Shown here in pieces: positions 41,794 through 54,700 of a DNA stretch of 64,000 nucleotides. The notes beneath the pieces were generated by a model, which searched no databases, was not told the origin of the DNA, and saw only the letters and a list, made by a program, of their open reading frames with translations. Positions within the stretch are counted from its first letter, which is position 1. Each line of letters opens with the position of its first letter. This DNA comes from Clostridium sp. AF27-2AA (GTDB lineage Bacteria > Bacillota > Clostridia > Lachnospirales > Lachnospiraceae), in NCBI RefSeq assembly GCF_003478505.1, contig NZ_QUFI01000009.1:58665-122664 (forward strand), written 5' to 3'. The position numbers were made by a program, and so were the translations under genes.

Positions 41794-44700
41794 ATGGTAA
41801 CAAAATATCAGATGATTTCCTATCTGGCGGAGGATACCGCAAAAGAGATAGCGAAAAACGGGCAGGAGTGGACAAGGTATCTGACTACCGCTGCAAGGCT
41901 TTATAAATATCCGTTCAATGAACAGATACTTATTTTTGCACAACGACCGGATGCAACAGCCTGTGCGTCCCTTGAACTATGGAATGAGAAGATGAATTGC
42001 TGGGTAAACCGTGGAGCAAAGGGAATTGCCCTGCTGGATACGGAAAATTCCTATACAAGATTGAAATATGTTTTCGATGTGTCCGACGTACATAAGGCAA
42101 GGCGGATAGGACGTGATCCGAATTTGTGGGAGTTGCGTGAGGAGCATAAAGAAACAGTCCTGGCACAGCTTGAAAAGACATACGGAGAAACGGATAAAAA
42201 CAGCTCCTTTGAACAGCGGATAATGGAAATATCCAATCGGATTGCTTTGGATTATTATGAAGAACTTCTGCCGGAAATCGAATATGTGAAAGAGGGCAGC
42301 TTTTTAGAGGAACTGGACGAGTTAAATGTAGGTGTCAGGCTTCGTGATACGCTTTCTTCCAGTATTGCTTACACCATACTGTCACGATGCGGTGCAGATA
42401 TGGAACTGTGGAAAGACGAGCAGGGATTTGAATATATCAGCGACTTTAATACGATGAAAACCCTGTCTGTTGTTGGTACAGCCACCACAGATATGTGCAA
42501 GCCGCTTTTAATGGAGATAGGCAGAACCATAGGAGCGTATGACCGCCAGATTGCCCGCAGGAAGGCACATGAAAAAGCTAATGCAGGACGCACACAAACT
42601 TCTTTGGAAAATACGGAGAAAGTGCTTGCAAATGAAGCAGATACAGACTATAATGCTTTAAAGCGTGAAAGTGAAAAGGAGCTACAAAACAATCAGGAGA
42701 TAGAAATACAGAGCAAAAAGGAGGATGCGGCACATGAAACTGACATACGAAAAGAACGGGGATTATCTGATTCCGAACCTGACAGCGAACGAGGAACCGG
42801 AGGGAACGCTGACGAAGTACGGTATGATGCGGAAGAACTTCTTACAGGAACACCGGAAAGGGATTTATCAGGGCATGATACTGGCGGGCGAGCTGAAAGC
42901 ACACTGTCTGGAGATACAGGAGCAGGCAGAGCAGAGAATGGAAGCCCTGAGCGAACAGATGGCGAAAGCAGAGGGAGTGAACGAGGAACTGAAAGCAGCC
43001 GATCAGATGAAGTGGGTAGCGAAGATGAACAACATCAGACATTCAGCGGAGGAGATCGTGCTGACGGAACTGATTTACAGTTAGAAAATGACATACAGGA
43101 AGAAGAAATACCAGAACCGGATAGTGGAGAACATTCATTATCCGGTTCTTTTTTTCCGAAGCTGTCTGAAACAGAGCAGGGGGAGGACTTACAGCGTGGT
43201 ATTTTATGCAGTGATGAGTTCCTGAAGCATAAAAGACCGGAAATAGCTGGGTATTTTCAGATAGAGCAGGATGCAAAGATTCAGGCGGATTATCTGAGAA
43301 ATTCGTTCCGCATGGAAGAATACACCGAGTTCAATATCGGGGAAATGCGGGGCGGCTACCGTGCCGATGAGGACGGTATTACCTTATGGAAAGGCAATTA
43401 TCTGACCCGTGAAGCGGAAAGCAGGCTGTCATGGGAGGAAGCACGTTTTCTTGTCAATTCCTATATGGAGGACGGAGTATATCTTCTTCCAGGAGAAACC
43501 GCAGAGCGGATTGAAACAGCGGGAATGTACCAGCAGCTTGACTTATTTTCCATGTTTACGGAGCAGGCTGGCAATCTTGCCATGAAACAGGCGGAAACAG
43601 TGACACCGATACGGTCAGAAACAAAGATACCGCCGGAGCAGATAGCGGATATTCTGCGGAGCGGCGGAGGCAGGGATAACAGCAGAAAGCGTATCTACAC
43701 CAAATATCAGCAGGGAAAGACACCGGAGGAGATGGCTGCTTTCTTACAGAAAGAGTATGGAACAACCGGAAAGGGCTTTGAATTTGACGGAAAGCAGTTA
43801 GCGGTATGGTTCAATGAGGATGGGATGCGTGTCGGATATGGCACATCGACAGAGCGTCCGGTGCTTCAGATGAACTGGCAGGAGGTGGAAGCAAAAATCC
43901 GCTCACAGGTAGTAAACGGTACCTATATGGGAGCAAATGAAGCTTATCTGACTGACGAAGCAGAACGTGACCGGATTGCAGGGCATCTCTTTTTCTTTTT
44001 CCGGGATGGCATGGGAGAACTGCCGGAGGAGCTTGGGCTAAAAGCAGGAAATTATCCGGAGGCTCATGCAAGAATGATAGAATACCTTTCTACAAAAGAA
44101 GGAGTTGAGCTTGTGGCTTCCCACATGGATCAGGCACTTCATCAGCTTGAAACCGGAGAGAAAAAGCTACGTTTCCGTTCAGTTATGCCAAAAGAGGAGC
44201 TGCGGGAGGAACTTGACAATCTGCTGATAGAAAAACAAATCTTTCCAACCGCAGACCATGTGGAAATAAAAAGGGAGGATTTTATTACTCAGGACGAGAT
44301 AGACCATAATCTTGGCAGGGGAAGTGGATATTCACATGGTTCTTTCCGCATCTATGATTATTTTCAGGAAAAGCATGACAGCAAAGAAGCAGCGGAATTT
44401 CTGAAAAAAGAATATGGCATTGGAGGCGGCTCTCATGCACTTGCCGGAGCAGACCATAGCTGGCAAGACCACAACTTTAAAGGGATTGAATTAAAAAAGG
44501 GAAATATCTGCGAACCTTATGCGAAAGTGCTGCTGTCTTGGAAAGTAGTCGAAAAGCGTATCCGAAAGCTGGTGGCGGAAGATAAGTATTTATCTCCGGC
44601 AGGGAAAGAAGCCTATGCCCGGTACAAAGAGGAAGAAGCACAGAAAGCGCTGGAAAAAGCACAGGCGGTAATAGAACGGAAAACGAAGGTTGCCTGTAAA

Positions 44701-47700
44701 GAAGCCATTGAACGGACGATTTCGGAAAAATTTGACGGGTATCGTCTGCCGAAAGATACACCGGATGAAGTAATCCGAAAATATGGTAGCGAGCGTGTCA
44801 GCTATGTACTTGCCAATACTGTCATGCACCTGACGCACGATGGCAGATTTTCTCCCGACAATAAGGCATGGGCAAAAGAAATAGAACCGTATGCCAAGTA
44901 TGAGAACCGTGATTTGATTGTTTCTTCCCATCCGGCGGTCTTAAATGGATTTATCAATCAGACAAGACGGTATATGGAGCAGGAAAAGGAGATTGCGGCA
45001 CAGCAGATTACCATTGACGGGCAGTTGTGTTTAAAGATTGATGAATGGAAGTCGGAAGAAAATAACTATGTGCTTGGAAATTCCATGCAGGACAATGCGT
45101 TCTTTTACGTACTCATAAACGAAAATGTCCATTTTGAATATGATTACAAACCGAGCAGGGAAGAAATTGAAAACGATTATTTGAATCTCATTGCAATGGA
45201 AGATATAGACCGACACGAAGCGGAGGTATTTTCACGCATTGAAGGAACGGAAGATGTAGCGGAAACAGAATCACGATTCTCAGTTGAGGAAACCAGCGAT
45301 GCCTTTGAGCCGGGACAGGATTTTGCAGTATGGGATCATGGCAGGGAAGATTATTATATAAAAGAGGACGGTACAATTCCCACCTTTGAAACAAAAGAGG
45401 AAGCGGAACACTATCTGCAAAGCATGGAACCGGACACTTCTGGACACGATGTCCAAAAGTCAGTGGAAGAACCTGCCATAGAAAAGCCTGTGAAGCAGCC
45501 TGCACCAAAGATTGATAAATCCAATGCGGTCAATTTCCACATTACAGACGATGCGTTAGGAGCAGGCAGTGCGAAAGAGAAATTCCGACGAAATATAGAA
45601 GCAATCCGTACTTTGGAAAAGGTGGAGAGCGAGAACCGTATCGCCACACGGTCGGAACAGCAGATTTTATCACAGTATGTTGGCTGGGGCGGGCTTGCCG
45701 ATGCCTTTGATGAAAGCAAATCTGCATGGGCGGGAGAATATCAGCAGTTAAAGGAATTGTTATCGTCGCAGGAGTACGCTTCTGCAAGGGAAAGCACCTT
45801 AAATGCCCACTATACCAGTCCTGCCATTATCCGCAGTATTTATGATACATTAAACCGTATGGGATTTGAAAAGGGGAATGTATTAGAGCCTGCAATGGGT
45901 ATCGGAAATTTCTTCGGAATGCTGCCGGAGAAGATGCAGGAAAGCCGACTTTATGGTGTGGAGCTGGATGGTATTACGGGCAGGATTGCAAGACAGCTCT
46001 ATCCGAAAGCGGATATTAAAATATCCGGTTTTGAAAAAACAGACTATCCGAATGATTTTTTTGATGTAGCAGTCGGCAACGTGCCATTCGGACAGTATAA
46101 GGTAGCGGATAAACAATATGATAAAAATAATTTCCTGATTCATGATTATTTCTTTGCAAAGACATTAGATAAAGTCCGTCCCGGCGGTGTGGTTGCTTTT
46201 GTTACCAGTAAGGGAACAATGGATAAAAAAAGTCCGGAGGTCAGAAAGTATCTGGCTCAGCGAGCGGAGCTTATGGGGGCGGTCAGACTTCCGAATACAG
46301 CATTTAAGGAAAATGCAGGGACAGAAGTCACTTCGGATATTTTGTTTTTTAAGAAGCGTGACCGTGTGATGGACATAGAACCGGATTGGGTACATTTATC
46401 AGAAGATGCAAACGGTATCGCCATGAATACCTACTTTGCGGAACACCCGGAAATGATTGTTGGGAAGATGGAAATGGTCAGCGGTCCCTATGGCATGGAA
46501 AGCACCTGCCAACCGGATGCTACAAGACTGTTTGCAGAGCAGTTAATGGATGCGGTCAGCCGGATTGACGGGGAAATCGAAGCAGTGGAGACGGACGAGC
46601 TTGCGAATGAGCTGGCAGATGCCACCATTCCGGCAGACCCGGACGTAAAGAATTACAGCTACACACTGGTGGAAGATAAGGTATATTACCGTGAAAATTC
46701 CATTATGAAGCCTGTGGATATGTCAGAATCCATGCAGGAACGCATAAAAGGCATGGTAGGAATCCGAAACTGTACGCAAGAGCTTATCAATTTGCAGTTG
46801 GAAGAATATCCGGATACTGTGATTAAGGAAAAGCAGAAAGAATTGAATACCCTTTATGATACGTTCAGCAGAAAATACGGTTTAATCAATTCCCAGACCA
46901 ACAAAAGAGCCTTTAATCAGGACAGCAGCTATTGTCTGTTATGTTCTCTGGAAAAGCTGGATGACGAGGGAAATTTCAAAGGCAAAGCGGATATGTTCAC
47001 GAAACGTACCATTAAGAAAGCGGAAGTGGTTACAAGCGTGGATACAGCAACGGAAGCTCTGGCAGTATCTTTATCAGAAAAAGCAAAAGTTGACCTTTCT
47101 TATATGGCGGAGCTGACCGGAAAAGAGATTGATACAATCAAAGAAGAACTGACGGGCATTATCTTTCAGAATCCGGTCACAGACAGGTGGGAAGCAGCGG
47201 ACGAGTATTTAAGCGGCAATGTCCGGGATAAGTTGCAAACAGCGAAGATTTACGCCGAAAACCACCCGGAATACAACATAAATGTGCAGGCACTTACACA
47301 GGTGCAGCCCACAGAACTGGATGCCAGCGAGATTGAGGTGCGTATCGGTGCCACATGGGTTGAACCGAAATATATTGAAGATTTCATGCGTGATGTTTTT
47401 GAAACACCGCAGCATCTCTTCAACCGGAATACAATGGGGATTCAGTATTCCGATGTGACAGGACAGTGGAATGTAAAAGGAAAAAGTGCGGATTACGGAA
47501 ACAGTCTTGTAAATATGACTTATGGTACAAACCGGAGAAATGCTTATCAGATTTTAGAGGATTCTCTGAATTTAAAGGACAGCCGGGTGTACGATACCGT
47601 GATAGAGGACGGAAAGGAAACGAGAGTCCTGAATAAAAAGGAAACCATGATTGCCAGTCAGAAACAGGAGGCAGTCCGGGAAGCCTTTAAGAACTGGGTA

Positions 47701-50493
47701 TTTGAAGATCAGGAACGTAGACAGGACTTGGTGGCGAAATATAACAAGCTCTTTAATTCTACCAGACCAAGAGAATATGACGGTTCCCATTTGAAATTCC
47801 CTGGCATGACACCGGACATCGACCTTAGACCGCACCAGTTAAATGCGGTGGCACACCAGCTTTACGGGGACAATACCCTGCTTGCTCATTGTGTGGGAGC
47901 AGGAAAGACTTTTGAAATGATTGCTGCAGCAATGGAAAGCAAGCGGTTAGGGTTATGCCAAAAGAGCCTGTTCGTTGTTCCCAATCATTTGACGGAACAG
48001 TGGGCGAGTGACTTTTTGCGGTTATATCCCGGAGCAAATATTTTAGCGGCAACGAAGAAAGATTTTGAGCCAGCCAACCGGAAGAAATTCTGTTCCAGAA
48101 TCGCCACCGGAGATTATGATGCTGTCATTATCGGGCATAGCCAGTTTGAAAAAATCCCGTTGTCGCAGGAAAGACAGATAGGCATTATCGAAAGACAGAT
48201 TGATGAGATTGAGCTTGCCATAGAGCAGGCGAAAGCAGATAACGGGGAGCGTTACACCATTAAGCAGATGGAAAAGTCCAGAAAATCCCTTATGACAAGA
48301 CTGGAAAAACTCAACGATACTTCCCGGAAAGATAATGTTGTAACCTTTGAGCAGTTAGGTGTGGACAGGCTGTTTGTAGATGAAAGTCACAATTATAAGA
48401 ACCTTTTTCTATACACGAAAATGCGGAATGTGGCGGGCATTGCACAGACGGAAGCACAGAAGTCCTCCGATATGTTTGCTAAGTGCCAGTACCTTGATGA
48501 GCTGACTGGCGGAAAGGGCATTACGTTTGCTACGGGTACGCCGATCAGCAACAGTATGACGGAGCTTTACACCAATATGCGGTATCTTCAGTATGGTACG
48601 CTTCAGAAGATGGGATTAGGGCATTTTGACAGTTGGGCAGCTTCTTTTGGAGAAACACAGACCGCCATTGAGCTGGCACCGGAGGGAACAGGATACCGGG
48701 CAAAGACAAGATTTGCAAAATTCTTCAATCTGCCGGAGCTGATTGCACTTTTCAAGGAGAGTGCGGATATCCAGACACCGGATATGTTAAAGCTGCCTGT
48801 GCCGGAAGCAGAATATGAGAACGTGGTGCTGAAACCCAGCGAATATCAGAAAGAGATGGTAACATCGCTGGCAGATCGGGCGGAGGCAGTGCGTAACAGA
48901 CTGGTAGAGCCGCATCAGGATAATATGCTCAAGATTACCAACGATGGAAGAAAACTGGCACTCGACCAGCGTCTGATCAACGATATGCTCCCCGATGAGG
49001 AACATTCCAAAGCAAAAACCTGTGTGGATAAGGCATTTGAGATTTGGGAAGATACCAAAGGGGAGAAATCAGCACAGCTTATTTTCTGTGATTTATCGAC
49101 ACCGAAAGGAGATGGTACATTTAATGTCTATGAGGATATAAGAAATAAACTGATGGAAAAAGGTGTTCCCGCAGAAGAAATCGCCTTTATACATCAGGCA
49201 AATACGGAGCTTAGGAAAGCGGAGCTGTTCAGTAAGGTAAGAAGCGGACAGGTTCGTTTTTTATTGGGTTCTACTGCAAAAATGGGAGCCGGGACAAACG
49301 TGCAGGACAGACTGATTGCTCTGCACCACCTCGATGTACCGTGGCGTCCGTCTGATATTGAACAGCAGGAGGGGCGTATTTTGCGGCAGGGCAACAGGAA
49401 TCCAAAGGTTAAGATTTTCCGGTATGTGACAGAGGGAACATTTGACAGCTACTCATGGCAGCTTATCGAGAATAAGCAGAAATTTATCGGTCAGATTATG
49501 ACAAGCAAATCTCCGGTGCGAAGTTGTGAGGATGTGGACGAAGCAGCACTTTCTTATGCAGAGGTTAAGGCTCTGGCAACGGGGAATCCCTATATAAAAG
49601 AAAAGATGGATTTGGATATTCAGGTCAGCAAGCTGAAACTGATGAAAGCCAACCACACCAGTCAGAAATACCGTCTGGAGGACAACATTGCAAAGCATTA
49701 TCCACAGCAGATAACCATTCTGAAGGAGCGTATCAGTGGCTTGCAGGCAGATATTCAGACTGCAAAAACCAATCTCCCAGCAGATAAGGAGTTTTTCTCT
49801 ATGAGGGTCGGGAATAAGGTCTATACGGATAAAAAAGAAGCCGGAACTGCACTTGTGGAGATGTGCAAAGAAATCAAGAGCGTTAATGCTCCGGCAGTCA
49901 TTGGAGAGTATGCAGGCTTTAAAATGGCGGTGTCCTTTGATTCCTTTAACCATAAATTCGTTATGAACATCAAAGGACAGCTCAGTCATAATCTGGAGAT
50001 TGGTGTTGACCCGCTGGGTAACATTTCCCGTATCAACCATGCGTTGGAAGCCATGACAAAGGAACTGGCAGAAGCATCCACAAAGCTGGAGAATGTGGAG
50101 CGTCAGCTTGAAACAGCGAAGGTAGAGGTTACAAAGCCATTTGCACAGGAAGCAGAGCTTTCAGAGAAGTTAGACCGCCTTTCTGCCTTAAATGCCCTGC
50201 TCAATATGGACGAAAAGGGAGATGACGGAATAGGTATGGAAGATGATAAATCGGAACTGGGTACTGAGCAGGTGGCAGATACCAGAAAACCGTATCCCAT
50301 AGAAAATACCCGACATAATTATGCTGTGGAGAATGGAAATCCGCAGGGAATGAGGCTCACAGCAGCGATGGCGGATAAGCCGGCACAGAGGGTATCCTTG
50401 AAAGAAAAGCTTGAGACTATGAAAGTAAAGGCTGCGGGGAATAATATAGAAAATTCCGTGCAAAGAGATAAGGGGAAGGAGGAGTATTTGTAA
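41794..50493 (+). CDS. Giant DNA methylase-SNF2 helicase fusion
   Basis: A 2899-residue protein. Domains in order: an ArdC-N-like start (about 1-85); an acidic low-complexity linker (about 314-430) that overlaps an out-of-frame tnpV gene; LPD/DUF3849-like segments (to about 1200); a Rossmann N6-methyltransferase with L-E-P-A-M-G-I-G (about 1364) and N-V-P-F-G (1429-1433) in place of N-P-P-Y; then an SNF2 helicase with Walker A H-C-V-G-A-G-K-T (2032-2039), D-E-S-H (2196) and Q-Q-E-G-R (2524). ATG 41794 suits the TGGAGG spacing better than 41788. It probably modifies or protects transferring DNA. One palindrome copy encodes T-S-G-H-D-V-Q-K at 1215-1222. Confidence 0.88.
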   Translation: MVTKYQMISYLAEDTAKEIAKNGQEWTRYLTTAARLYKYPFNEQILIFAQRPDATACASLELWNEKMNCWVNRGAKGIALLDTENSYTRLKYVFDVSDVHKARRIGRDPNLWELREEHKETVLAQLEKTYGETDKNSSFEQRIMEISNRIALDYYEELLPEIEYVKEGSFLEELDELNVGVRLRDTLSSSIAYTILSRCGADMELWKDEQGFEYISDFNTMKTLSVVGTATTDMCKPLLMEIGRTIGAYDRQIARRKAHEKANAGRTQTSLENTEKVLANEADTDYNALKRESEKELQNNQEIEIQSKKEDAAHETDIRKERGLSDSEPDSERGTGGNADEVRYDAEELLTGTPERDLSGHDTGGRAESTLSGDTGAGRAENGSPERTDGESRGSERGTESSRSDEVGSEDEQHQTFSGGDRADGTDLQLENDIQEEEIPEPDSGEHSLSGSFFPKLSETEQGEDLQRGILCSDEFLKHKRPEIAGYFQIEQDAKIQADYLRNSFRMEEYTEFNIGEMRGGYRADEDGITLWKGNYLTREAESRLSWEEARFLVNSYMEDGVYLLPGETAERIETAGMYQQLDLFSMFTEQAGNLAMKQAETVTPIRSETKIPPEQIADILRSGGGRDNSRKRIYTKYQQGKTPEEMAAFLQKEYGTTGKGFEFDGKQLAVWFNEDGMRVGYGTSTERPVLQMNWQEVEAKIRSQVVNGTYMGANEAYLTDEAERDRIAGHLFFFFRDGMGELPEELGLKAGNYPEAHARMIEYLSTKEGVELVASHMDQALHQLETGEKKLRFRSVMPKEELREELDNLLIEKQIFPTADHVEIKREDFITQDEIDHNLGRGSGYSHGSFRIYDYFQEKHDSKEAAEFLKKEYGIGGGSHALAGADHSWQDHNFKGIELKKGNICEPYAKVLLSWKVVEKRIRKLVAEDKYLSPAGKEAYARYKEEEAQKALEKAQAVIERKTKVACKEAIERTISEKFDGYRLPKDTPDEVIRKYGSERVSYVLANTVMHLTHDGRFSPDNKAWAKEIEPYAKYENRDLIVSSHPAVLNGFINQTRRYMEQEKEIAAQQITIDGQLCLKIDEWKSEENNYVLGNSMQDNAFFYVLINENVHFEYDYKPSREEIENDYLNLIAMEDIDRHEAEVFSRIEGTEDVAETESRFSVEETSDAFEPGQDFAVWDHGREDYYIKEDGTIPTFETKEEAEHYLQSMEPDTSGHDVQKSVEEPAIEKPVKQPAPKIDKSNAVNFHITDDALGAGSAKEKFRRNIEAIRTLEKVESENRIATRSEQQILSQYVGWGGLADAFDESKSAWAGEYQQLKELLSSQEYASARESTLNAHYTSPAIIRSIYDTLNRMGFEKGNVLEPAMGIGNFFGMLPEKMQESRLYGVELDGITGRIARQLYPKADIKISGFEKTDYPNDFFDVAVGNVPFGQYKVADKQYDKNNFLIHDYFFAKTLDKVRPGGVVAFVTSKGTMDKKSPEVRKYLAQRAELMGAVRLPNTAFKENAGTEVTSDILFFKKRDRVMDIEPDWVHLSEDANGIAMNTYFAEHPEMIVGKMEMVSGPYGMESTCQPDATRLFAEQLMDAVSRIDGEIEAVETDELANELADATIPADPDVKNYSYTLVEDKVYYRENSIMKPVDMSESMQERIKGMVGIRNCTQELINLQLEEYPDTVIKEKQKELNTLYDTFSRKYGLINSQTNKRAFNQDSSYCLLCSLEKLDDEGNFKGKADMFTKRTIKKAEVVTSVDTATEALAVSLSEKAKVDLSYMAELTGKEIDTIKEELTGIIFQNPVTDRWEAADEYLSGNVRDKLQTAKIYAENHPEYNINVQALTQVQPTELDASEIEVRIGATWVEPKYIEDFMRDVFETPQHLFNRNTMGIQYSDVTGQWNVKGKSADYGNSLVNMTYGTNRRNAYQILEDSLNLKDSRVYDTVIEDGKETRVLNKKETMIASQKQEAVREAFKNWVFEDQERRQDLVAKYNKLFNSTRPREYDGSHLKFPGMTPDIDLRPHQLNAVAHQLYGDNTLLAHCVGAGKTFEMIAAAMESKRLGLCQKSLFVVPNHLTEQWASDFLRLYPGANILAATKKDFEPANRKKFCSRIATGDYDAVIIGHSQFEKIPLSQERQIGIIERQIDEIELAIEQAKADNGERYTIKQMEKSRKSLMTRLEKLNDTSRKDNVVTFEQLGVDRLFVDESHNYKNLFLYTKMRNVAGIAQTEAQKSSDMFAKCQYLDELTGGKGITFATGTPISNSMTELYTNMRYLQYGTLQKMGLGHFDSWAASFGETQTAIELAPEGTGYRAKTRFAKFFNLPELIALFKESADIQTPDMLKLPVPEAEYENVVLKPSEYQKEMVTSLADRAEAVRNRLVEPHQDNMLKITNDGRKLALDQRLINDMLPDEEHSKAKTCVDKAFEIWEDTKGEKSAQLIFCDLSTPKGDGTFNVYEDIRNKLMEKGVPAEEIAFIHQANTELRKAELFSKVRSGQVRFLLGSTAKMGAGTNVQDRLIALHHLDVPWRPSDIEQQEGRILRQGNRNPKVKIFRYVTEGTFDSYSWQLIENKQKFIGQIMTSKSPVRSCEDVDEAALSYAEVKALATGNPYIKEKMDLDIQVSKLKLMKANHTSQKYRLEDNIAKHYPQQITILKERISGLQADIQTAKTNLPADKEFFSMRVGNKVYTDKKEAGTALVEMCKEIKSVNAPAVIGEYAGFKMAVSFDSFNHKFVMNIKGQLSHNLEIGVDPLGNISRINHALEAMTKELAEASTKLENVERQLETAKVEVTKPFAQEAELSEKLDRLSALNALLNMDEKGDDGIGMEDDKSELGTEQVADTRKPYPIENTRHNYAVENGNPQGMRLTAAMADKPAQRVSLKEKLETMKVKAAGNNIENSVQRDKGKEEYL
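42734..43084 (+). CDS. tnpV: TnpV-family gene nested out of frame in the methylase-helicase gene
   Basis: A complete 116-residue frame inside the 41794-50493 gene, same strand, different frame. It has an ideal Shine-Dalgarno (AAAAAGGAGG, 42715-42724) 9 nt before ATG 42734. The product aligns clearly with the IME1 TnpV at 11677: [32 protein letters not shown] and a C-terminal A-E-E-I-V-L. In the host frame the same DNA encodes only a Ser/Glu/Gly/Arg/Asp-rich linker. This is therefore probably a translated overlapping gene; its function is unknown. Confidence 0.8.
   Translation: MKLTYEKNGDYLIPNLTANEEPEGTLTKYGMMRKNFLQEHRKGIYQGMILAGELKAHCLEIQEQAEQRMEALSEQMAKAEGVNEELKAADQMKWVAKMNNIRHSAEEIVLTELIYS
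45441..45455. repeat. ICE palindrome copy 8 (in the methylase-helicase gene)
   Basis: TGGACACGATGTCCA after CTTC and before AAAAG; reads T-S-G-H-D-V-Q-K in a linker before the methylase domain. Confidence 0.9.
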
Positions 50494-50616
50494 TTATTAT
50501 ATTTCTTTTTATGCAAATATGAAATATAATATTAGTTCAAGGGAAATATAGTGATAGAGCGATTTGGAAAAAGCTAAAGAGAAATGGAGACAACGTAATA
50601 CATAAAAATGGAAATT

Positions 50617-50645
50617 GAATTTGTCAGACACTGTCTGACAAATTC
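50617..50645. promoter_or_regulatory. 29-bp palindrome before the DUF1016 nuclease gene
   Basis: Perfect 14-bp arms around one base: GAATTTGTCAGACA, C, TGTCTGACAAATTC. It lies directly before the ribosome site of the 50660 gene. A shorter form (TTGTCAGAC/GTCTGACAA) recurs inside that gene at 50950-50970. Confidence 0.75.
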
Positions 50646-50659
50646 GGAAAGGATATATT

Positions 50660-51688
50660 ATGAATGATTTAGAGCAGACAAATATGCTTCAGCCATTGGT
50701 GGATGAGATTGAAACAGCAGTTTCAAATGCCAAAAAAGAGATAGCTGAAAAAGTAAACAGTGTAATTACAGAGACGTATTGGAAAATCGGAAAATATATT
50801 GTTGAGTTTGAGCAGGATGGAAATGTTAAAGCAGCATACGGTTCAAAATTATTAACAACACTCTCGCATCAATTAACTTTGCGATTGGGACGAGGATACA
50901 GCCGCCCAAACCTCAACAATATGCGGAAGTTTTATCTTTGTTATGAGAATTGTCAGACGGTGTCTGACAAATTGACATGGTCGCATATTTGTGAGCTGAT
51001 AAAGATTGATGATGAATTAGAAAGAAGTTTTTACGAAAAAGAATGTTATAAGGAAAAGTGGGATGTAAGAACACTCAGGCGACAGATGGATTCCGCTTTG
51101 TTTCTTAGATTAGCTACAAGCAGAGATAAAGAAGGAATTCTGGCACTTGCCAGAGAGGGAATTACTTATGACAAGCCAGAGGATGTTATCAAGGATACTT
51201 ACACATTAGAATTTTTGGGACTTCCGGAGAAAGAGCGTTATAGTGAGGAAGACTTGGAGCAGAAAATAATAGATAATCTCCAAAAATTCTTGTTGGAATT
51301 AGGAAAAGGATTTACCTTTGTGGGCAGGCAGTATCCCTTAACTGTAAACAATATTCATTACCATGTGGACTTGGTATTTTACCACAGAATTTTGAAATGC
51401 TTTGTGCTGATTGATTTAAAGAAAAATTCCGTCCAGCATATAGACATCGGTCAGATGAATATGTATATGGGGTATTTCGCAAAAGAAGAAAATATGGCAG
51501 ATGATAACCCACCGATTGGCATTATCCTGAGTCATAACAAAGATGAACTGCTTGTAGAATATGCAACTTACGGTATGGACAGCAATTTATTTGTTTCAAA
51601 ATATGAATTGTATCTGCCAAATCGCAATGAACTCCAAAAATTAGTGAACAATATTTTAGAGAAGGATACAGAAAAGAAAGAAGAGTAA
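50660..51688 (+). CDS. DUF1016/YhcG-type PDDEXK nuclease
   Basis: A 342-residue protein. The N-terminal DUF1016 domain (about 10-160) includes Y-W-K-I-G-K-Y-I-V-E, Y-S-R-P-N-L and K-L-T-W-S-H. The C-terminal PDDEXK nuclease domain has D-L-V-F-Y-H and F-V-L-I-D-L-K at about 235-255. YhcG-like proteins are linked to DNA processing in mobile elements and defence islands. GGAAAGGATA precedes the ATG. The leader carries a 29-bp palindrome partly repeated within codons 97-104. Its codon use is more AT-rich than the flanking ICE genes, suggesting later acquisition. Confidence 0.85.
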   Translation: MNDLEQTNMLQPLVDEIETAVSNAKKEIAEKVNSVITETYWKIGKYIVEFEQDGNVKAAYGSKLLTTLSHQLTLRLGRGYSRPNLNNMRKFYLCYENCQTVSDKLTWSHICELIKIDDELERSFYEKECYKEKWDVRTLRRQMDSALFLRLATSRDKEGILALAREGITYDKPEDVIKDTYTLEFLGLPEKERYSEEDLEQKIIDNLQKFLLELGKGFTFVGRQYPLTVNNIHYHVDLVFYHRILKCFVLIDLKKNSVQHIDIGQMNMYMGYFAKEENMADDNPPIGIILSHNKDELLVEYATYGMDSNLFVSKYELYLPNRNELQKLVNNILEKDTEKKEE

Positions 51689-51792
51689 TAAAAAAGCAAT
51701 CTAAAAAAGATGCAAATTGAATAGGCATATCGAAAAAGACAATCAGAGATGGTTGTCTTTTTTGCGTGGAAAAAAGAAAGGATAATCGAATT

Positions 51793-54700
51793 ATGGCAGA
51801 TAAAAATACAGTTTACATGAGTGAAAAACAAAAAGTCAAAGAGATCACGGATAAGCTGGAAGCTGGCTTGAAAGAGCTTTTTGAAAGTGAAAAATATAAA
51901 AGCTATCTCAGCACCATGTCAAAATTTCATAATTACAGTTTTAACAATACGCTGCTGATTGCCATGCAGAAGCCGGAAGCTACGCTGGTGGCAGGCTATC
52001 AGGCGTGGCAGAAGAACTTTGAGCGGCACGTCAATAAAGGAGAAAAGGCAATCCGTATTCTTGCACCAGCTCCTTATAAAATCAAAGAGGAACGTGATAA
52101 GTTAGACCCTGTAACGGGAGAAATGATGTTTGATGAAAACGGTATGCCGCAGAAAGAGGAAACAGAGGTTACCATTCCTGCCTTTCGTGCGGTATCTGTT
52201 TTTGATGTATCGCAGACGGATGGCAAGCCTATTCCGGAACTGGAAGTGAATGAGCTGTTATCTACGGTGGAGGGATATGAGGATTTTGTCCAGGCGCTTA
52301 TGAATATTTCTCCTGTTCCGATTGCATTTGAAGATATTCCCGGCGATTCCAAAGGGTATTTCAGTACAGCAGAAAAACGGATTGCTGTTCAGGAAAATAT
52401 GAGCGAAAGCCAGACTTTGAAAACAATGGTGCATGAGGTGGCTCATTCCATGCTGCATGATAAAGAAGTTAATCAGAGCATGGATATTCCGGTAAAGGAC
52501 AGGAATACAAAGGAAGTGGAAGCGGAGAGTGTGGCTTTTACAGTGTGCCAGCATTTCGGTATAGATACATCCGATTATTCCTTTGGATATATCGCAGGCT
52601 GGAGCAGCGGTAGGAATATGAAAGAGCTGAAATCTTCCCTTGATACAATCCGAAAGACAGCTTCAGAACTGATTACAGGCATTGAGGGGGCAATGCAGGA
52701 GCTTCAGCTTAACCGGGAGATGGAGCAGGAACATGGAAAGGAAAGCATTCTGCTGGTACATAACGAGGATTTTTCAGAATACAATCTTGTCAGTGTCCGT
52801 GGAATGGACAGTGCAGAACTTATATCCGCTCTTTCTACCATGAATGAAGAGGATAAATCGAATATATCATCTTATCTTGAAAGCAAAGGAGCATGGACTA
52901 CCGAACTTGCTGACGAGCAGACGGAAGAAGCGGAGGAATATCATATTGATGTCCGCTATAACATGGATACAGACGAGCTTATTGATGTAAAGGAAAGAGT
53001 GGAACAACCCATTGATACCAATTTATCTGTCATGGGGCAGGCAGAACAACTTATCAATCAGTTGGAGGCAGAAAAAAATATTTTCACGTCTGAGGAGCGA
53101 AATCTGATTGTAAATTATGCCTATAAACTTGATGATATGAATAAAACAAGGGAACTTGCAGAGAAACTGGCATATAGGGAGCAGTATGTCCAACAGGATG
53201 TGGCATTGACCATAATTGATGCAAAGGCGGAGATTGATGCCCTGCCTGATCCGATGATTGGTTTGTCGGAAATGAGGGAATATGGCTATCAATGGAATGA
53301 AATGCTGCCATTAACACAAGAGAAAGCATTGGAATTATTTGGACATGATTTGCATGTATATTTGCTTCATACTGACGGTACGGAATCATTGGCAGAAAGC
53401 AGGGAGCGTATAGAAGAGCATGAAGGTATCTTTGGGGTTGAAAAGGAAACATGGAATAAAGCATTGAAACAGCAGACTAAGATTACACTTATCTTAATGG
53501 ACGAACAGGAGCGAGAATATACATACCCGTATCCAGTTGTGGCTGTCGATATAGAAGAAATGGGTGGGGATAGAACTGCGGTATTCAAGACCTCAGAGCC
53601 TATTTCAGATACTGATGTGGCAGAAATTCATAATGCTTTTTATGGAACTGATTTGGAATTTGAAATAGAAAAAGAATTAGGTATCACATGGGTGGAATCT
53701 ATTAACTATGAGGACGGATCTGTTATTACACCTGAAATGGCAAGAAAAGAGCAGCTCCTATATGCTAGTACTGATAAATATGGAATTTATCAATTAAAGC
53801 CTAATCTGGAATTAGATTCCTTACGTTTTGAGGGGACGGAATCCTTAAAGCGTATGGGCATTACAAAAGATAATTTTGATGCAATTAAACCAGAGAATTA
53901 TACACTTTTATATGTGGGCGAATTATCTGAACTGCAAAAAGAGACGCAGGGGGCAACTTTAGAGGCAATCTTTGAAAAATTCAACCTTGACCACCCAGAA
54001 GATTTCAGAGGACATTCGCTATCTGTCAGCGATATAGTGGTGCTTCATCAGAACGGACAGAATACGGCTCATTTTGTGGATTCTTTTGGATATACGGAAA
54101 TACCGGATTTTTTACGGGAGCAGACACCGGAAAAGGAAGAAATGCAGGACACTTCTGGACACAATGTCCAAAAGACAGAACCGGAAATAGATGGAGATGA
54201 AATCATTGATCTTGGCGATGAAACGGAACAGGTGCTTGCGGAAATGAAAAAAACTTTGGAAAGTGAACAGGAAACAGAACTGGCATTTTCTATTGCAGAC
54301 CGTTTTATCAGCATTCAGGAAGTAGAGGGCGGTTATGACTATTCCATTATGGGAGCTGATTATAAGGAGATTGACGGAGGAATTTATGATAATCCTGATG
54401 TGACGATAAGGGAAGCCTTACATGATATTTTAGAGGATTTGAAGTCACAGCCGGATTACAATGGTGCAAAAGGAAATATCCAAAGAGAAGATGAACTGAT
54501 ACCGATGGATTATGATGGACTGATGGAAAAAGCAGAGGAAGCAAATCGTATTATTCCGGAGAGTACACCAAGCAGTGTGGTGGCTGATTTTAGGGCAAAG
54601 ACCGGGGAATTATTCCATGATATTAGTGAAATGAATCCGGAAGAAATCGAGGAAACTGTGAAATGCCATGTGCAGGCAAAGATTGATGAGTATAACATTG

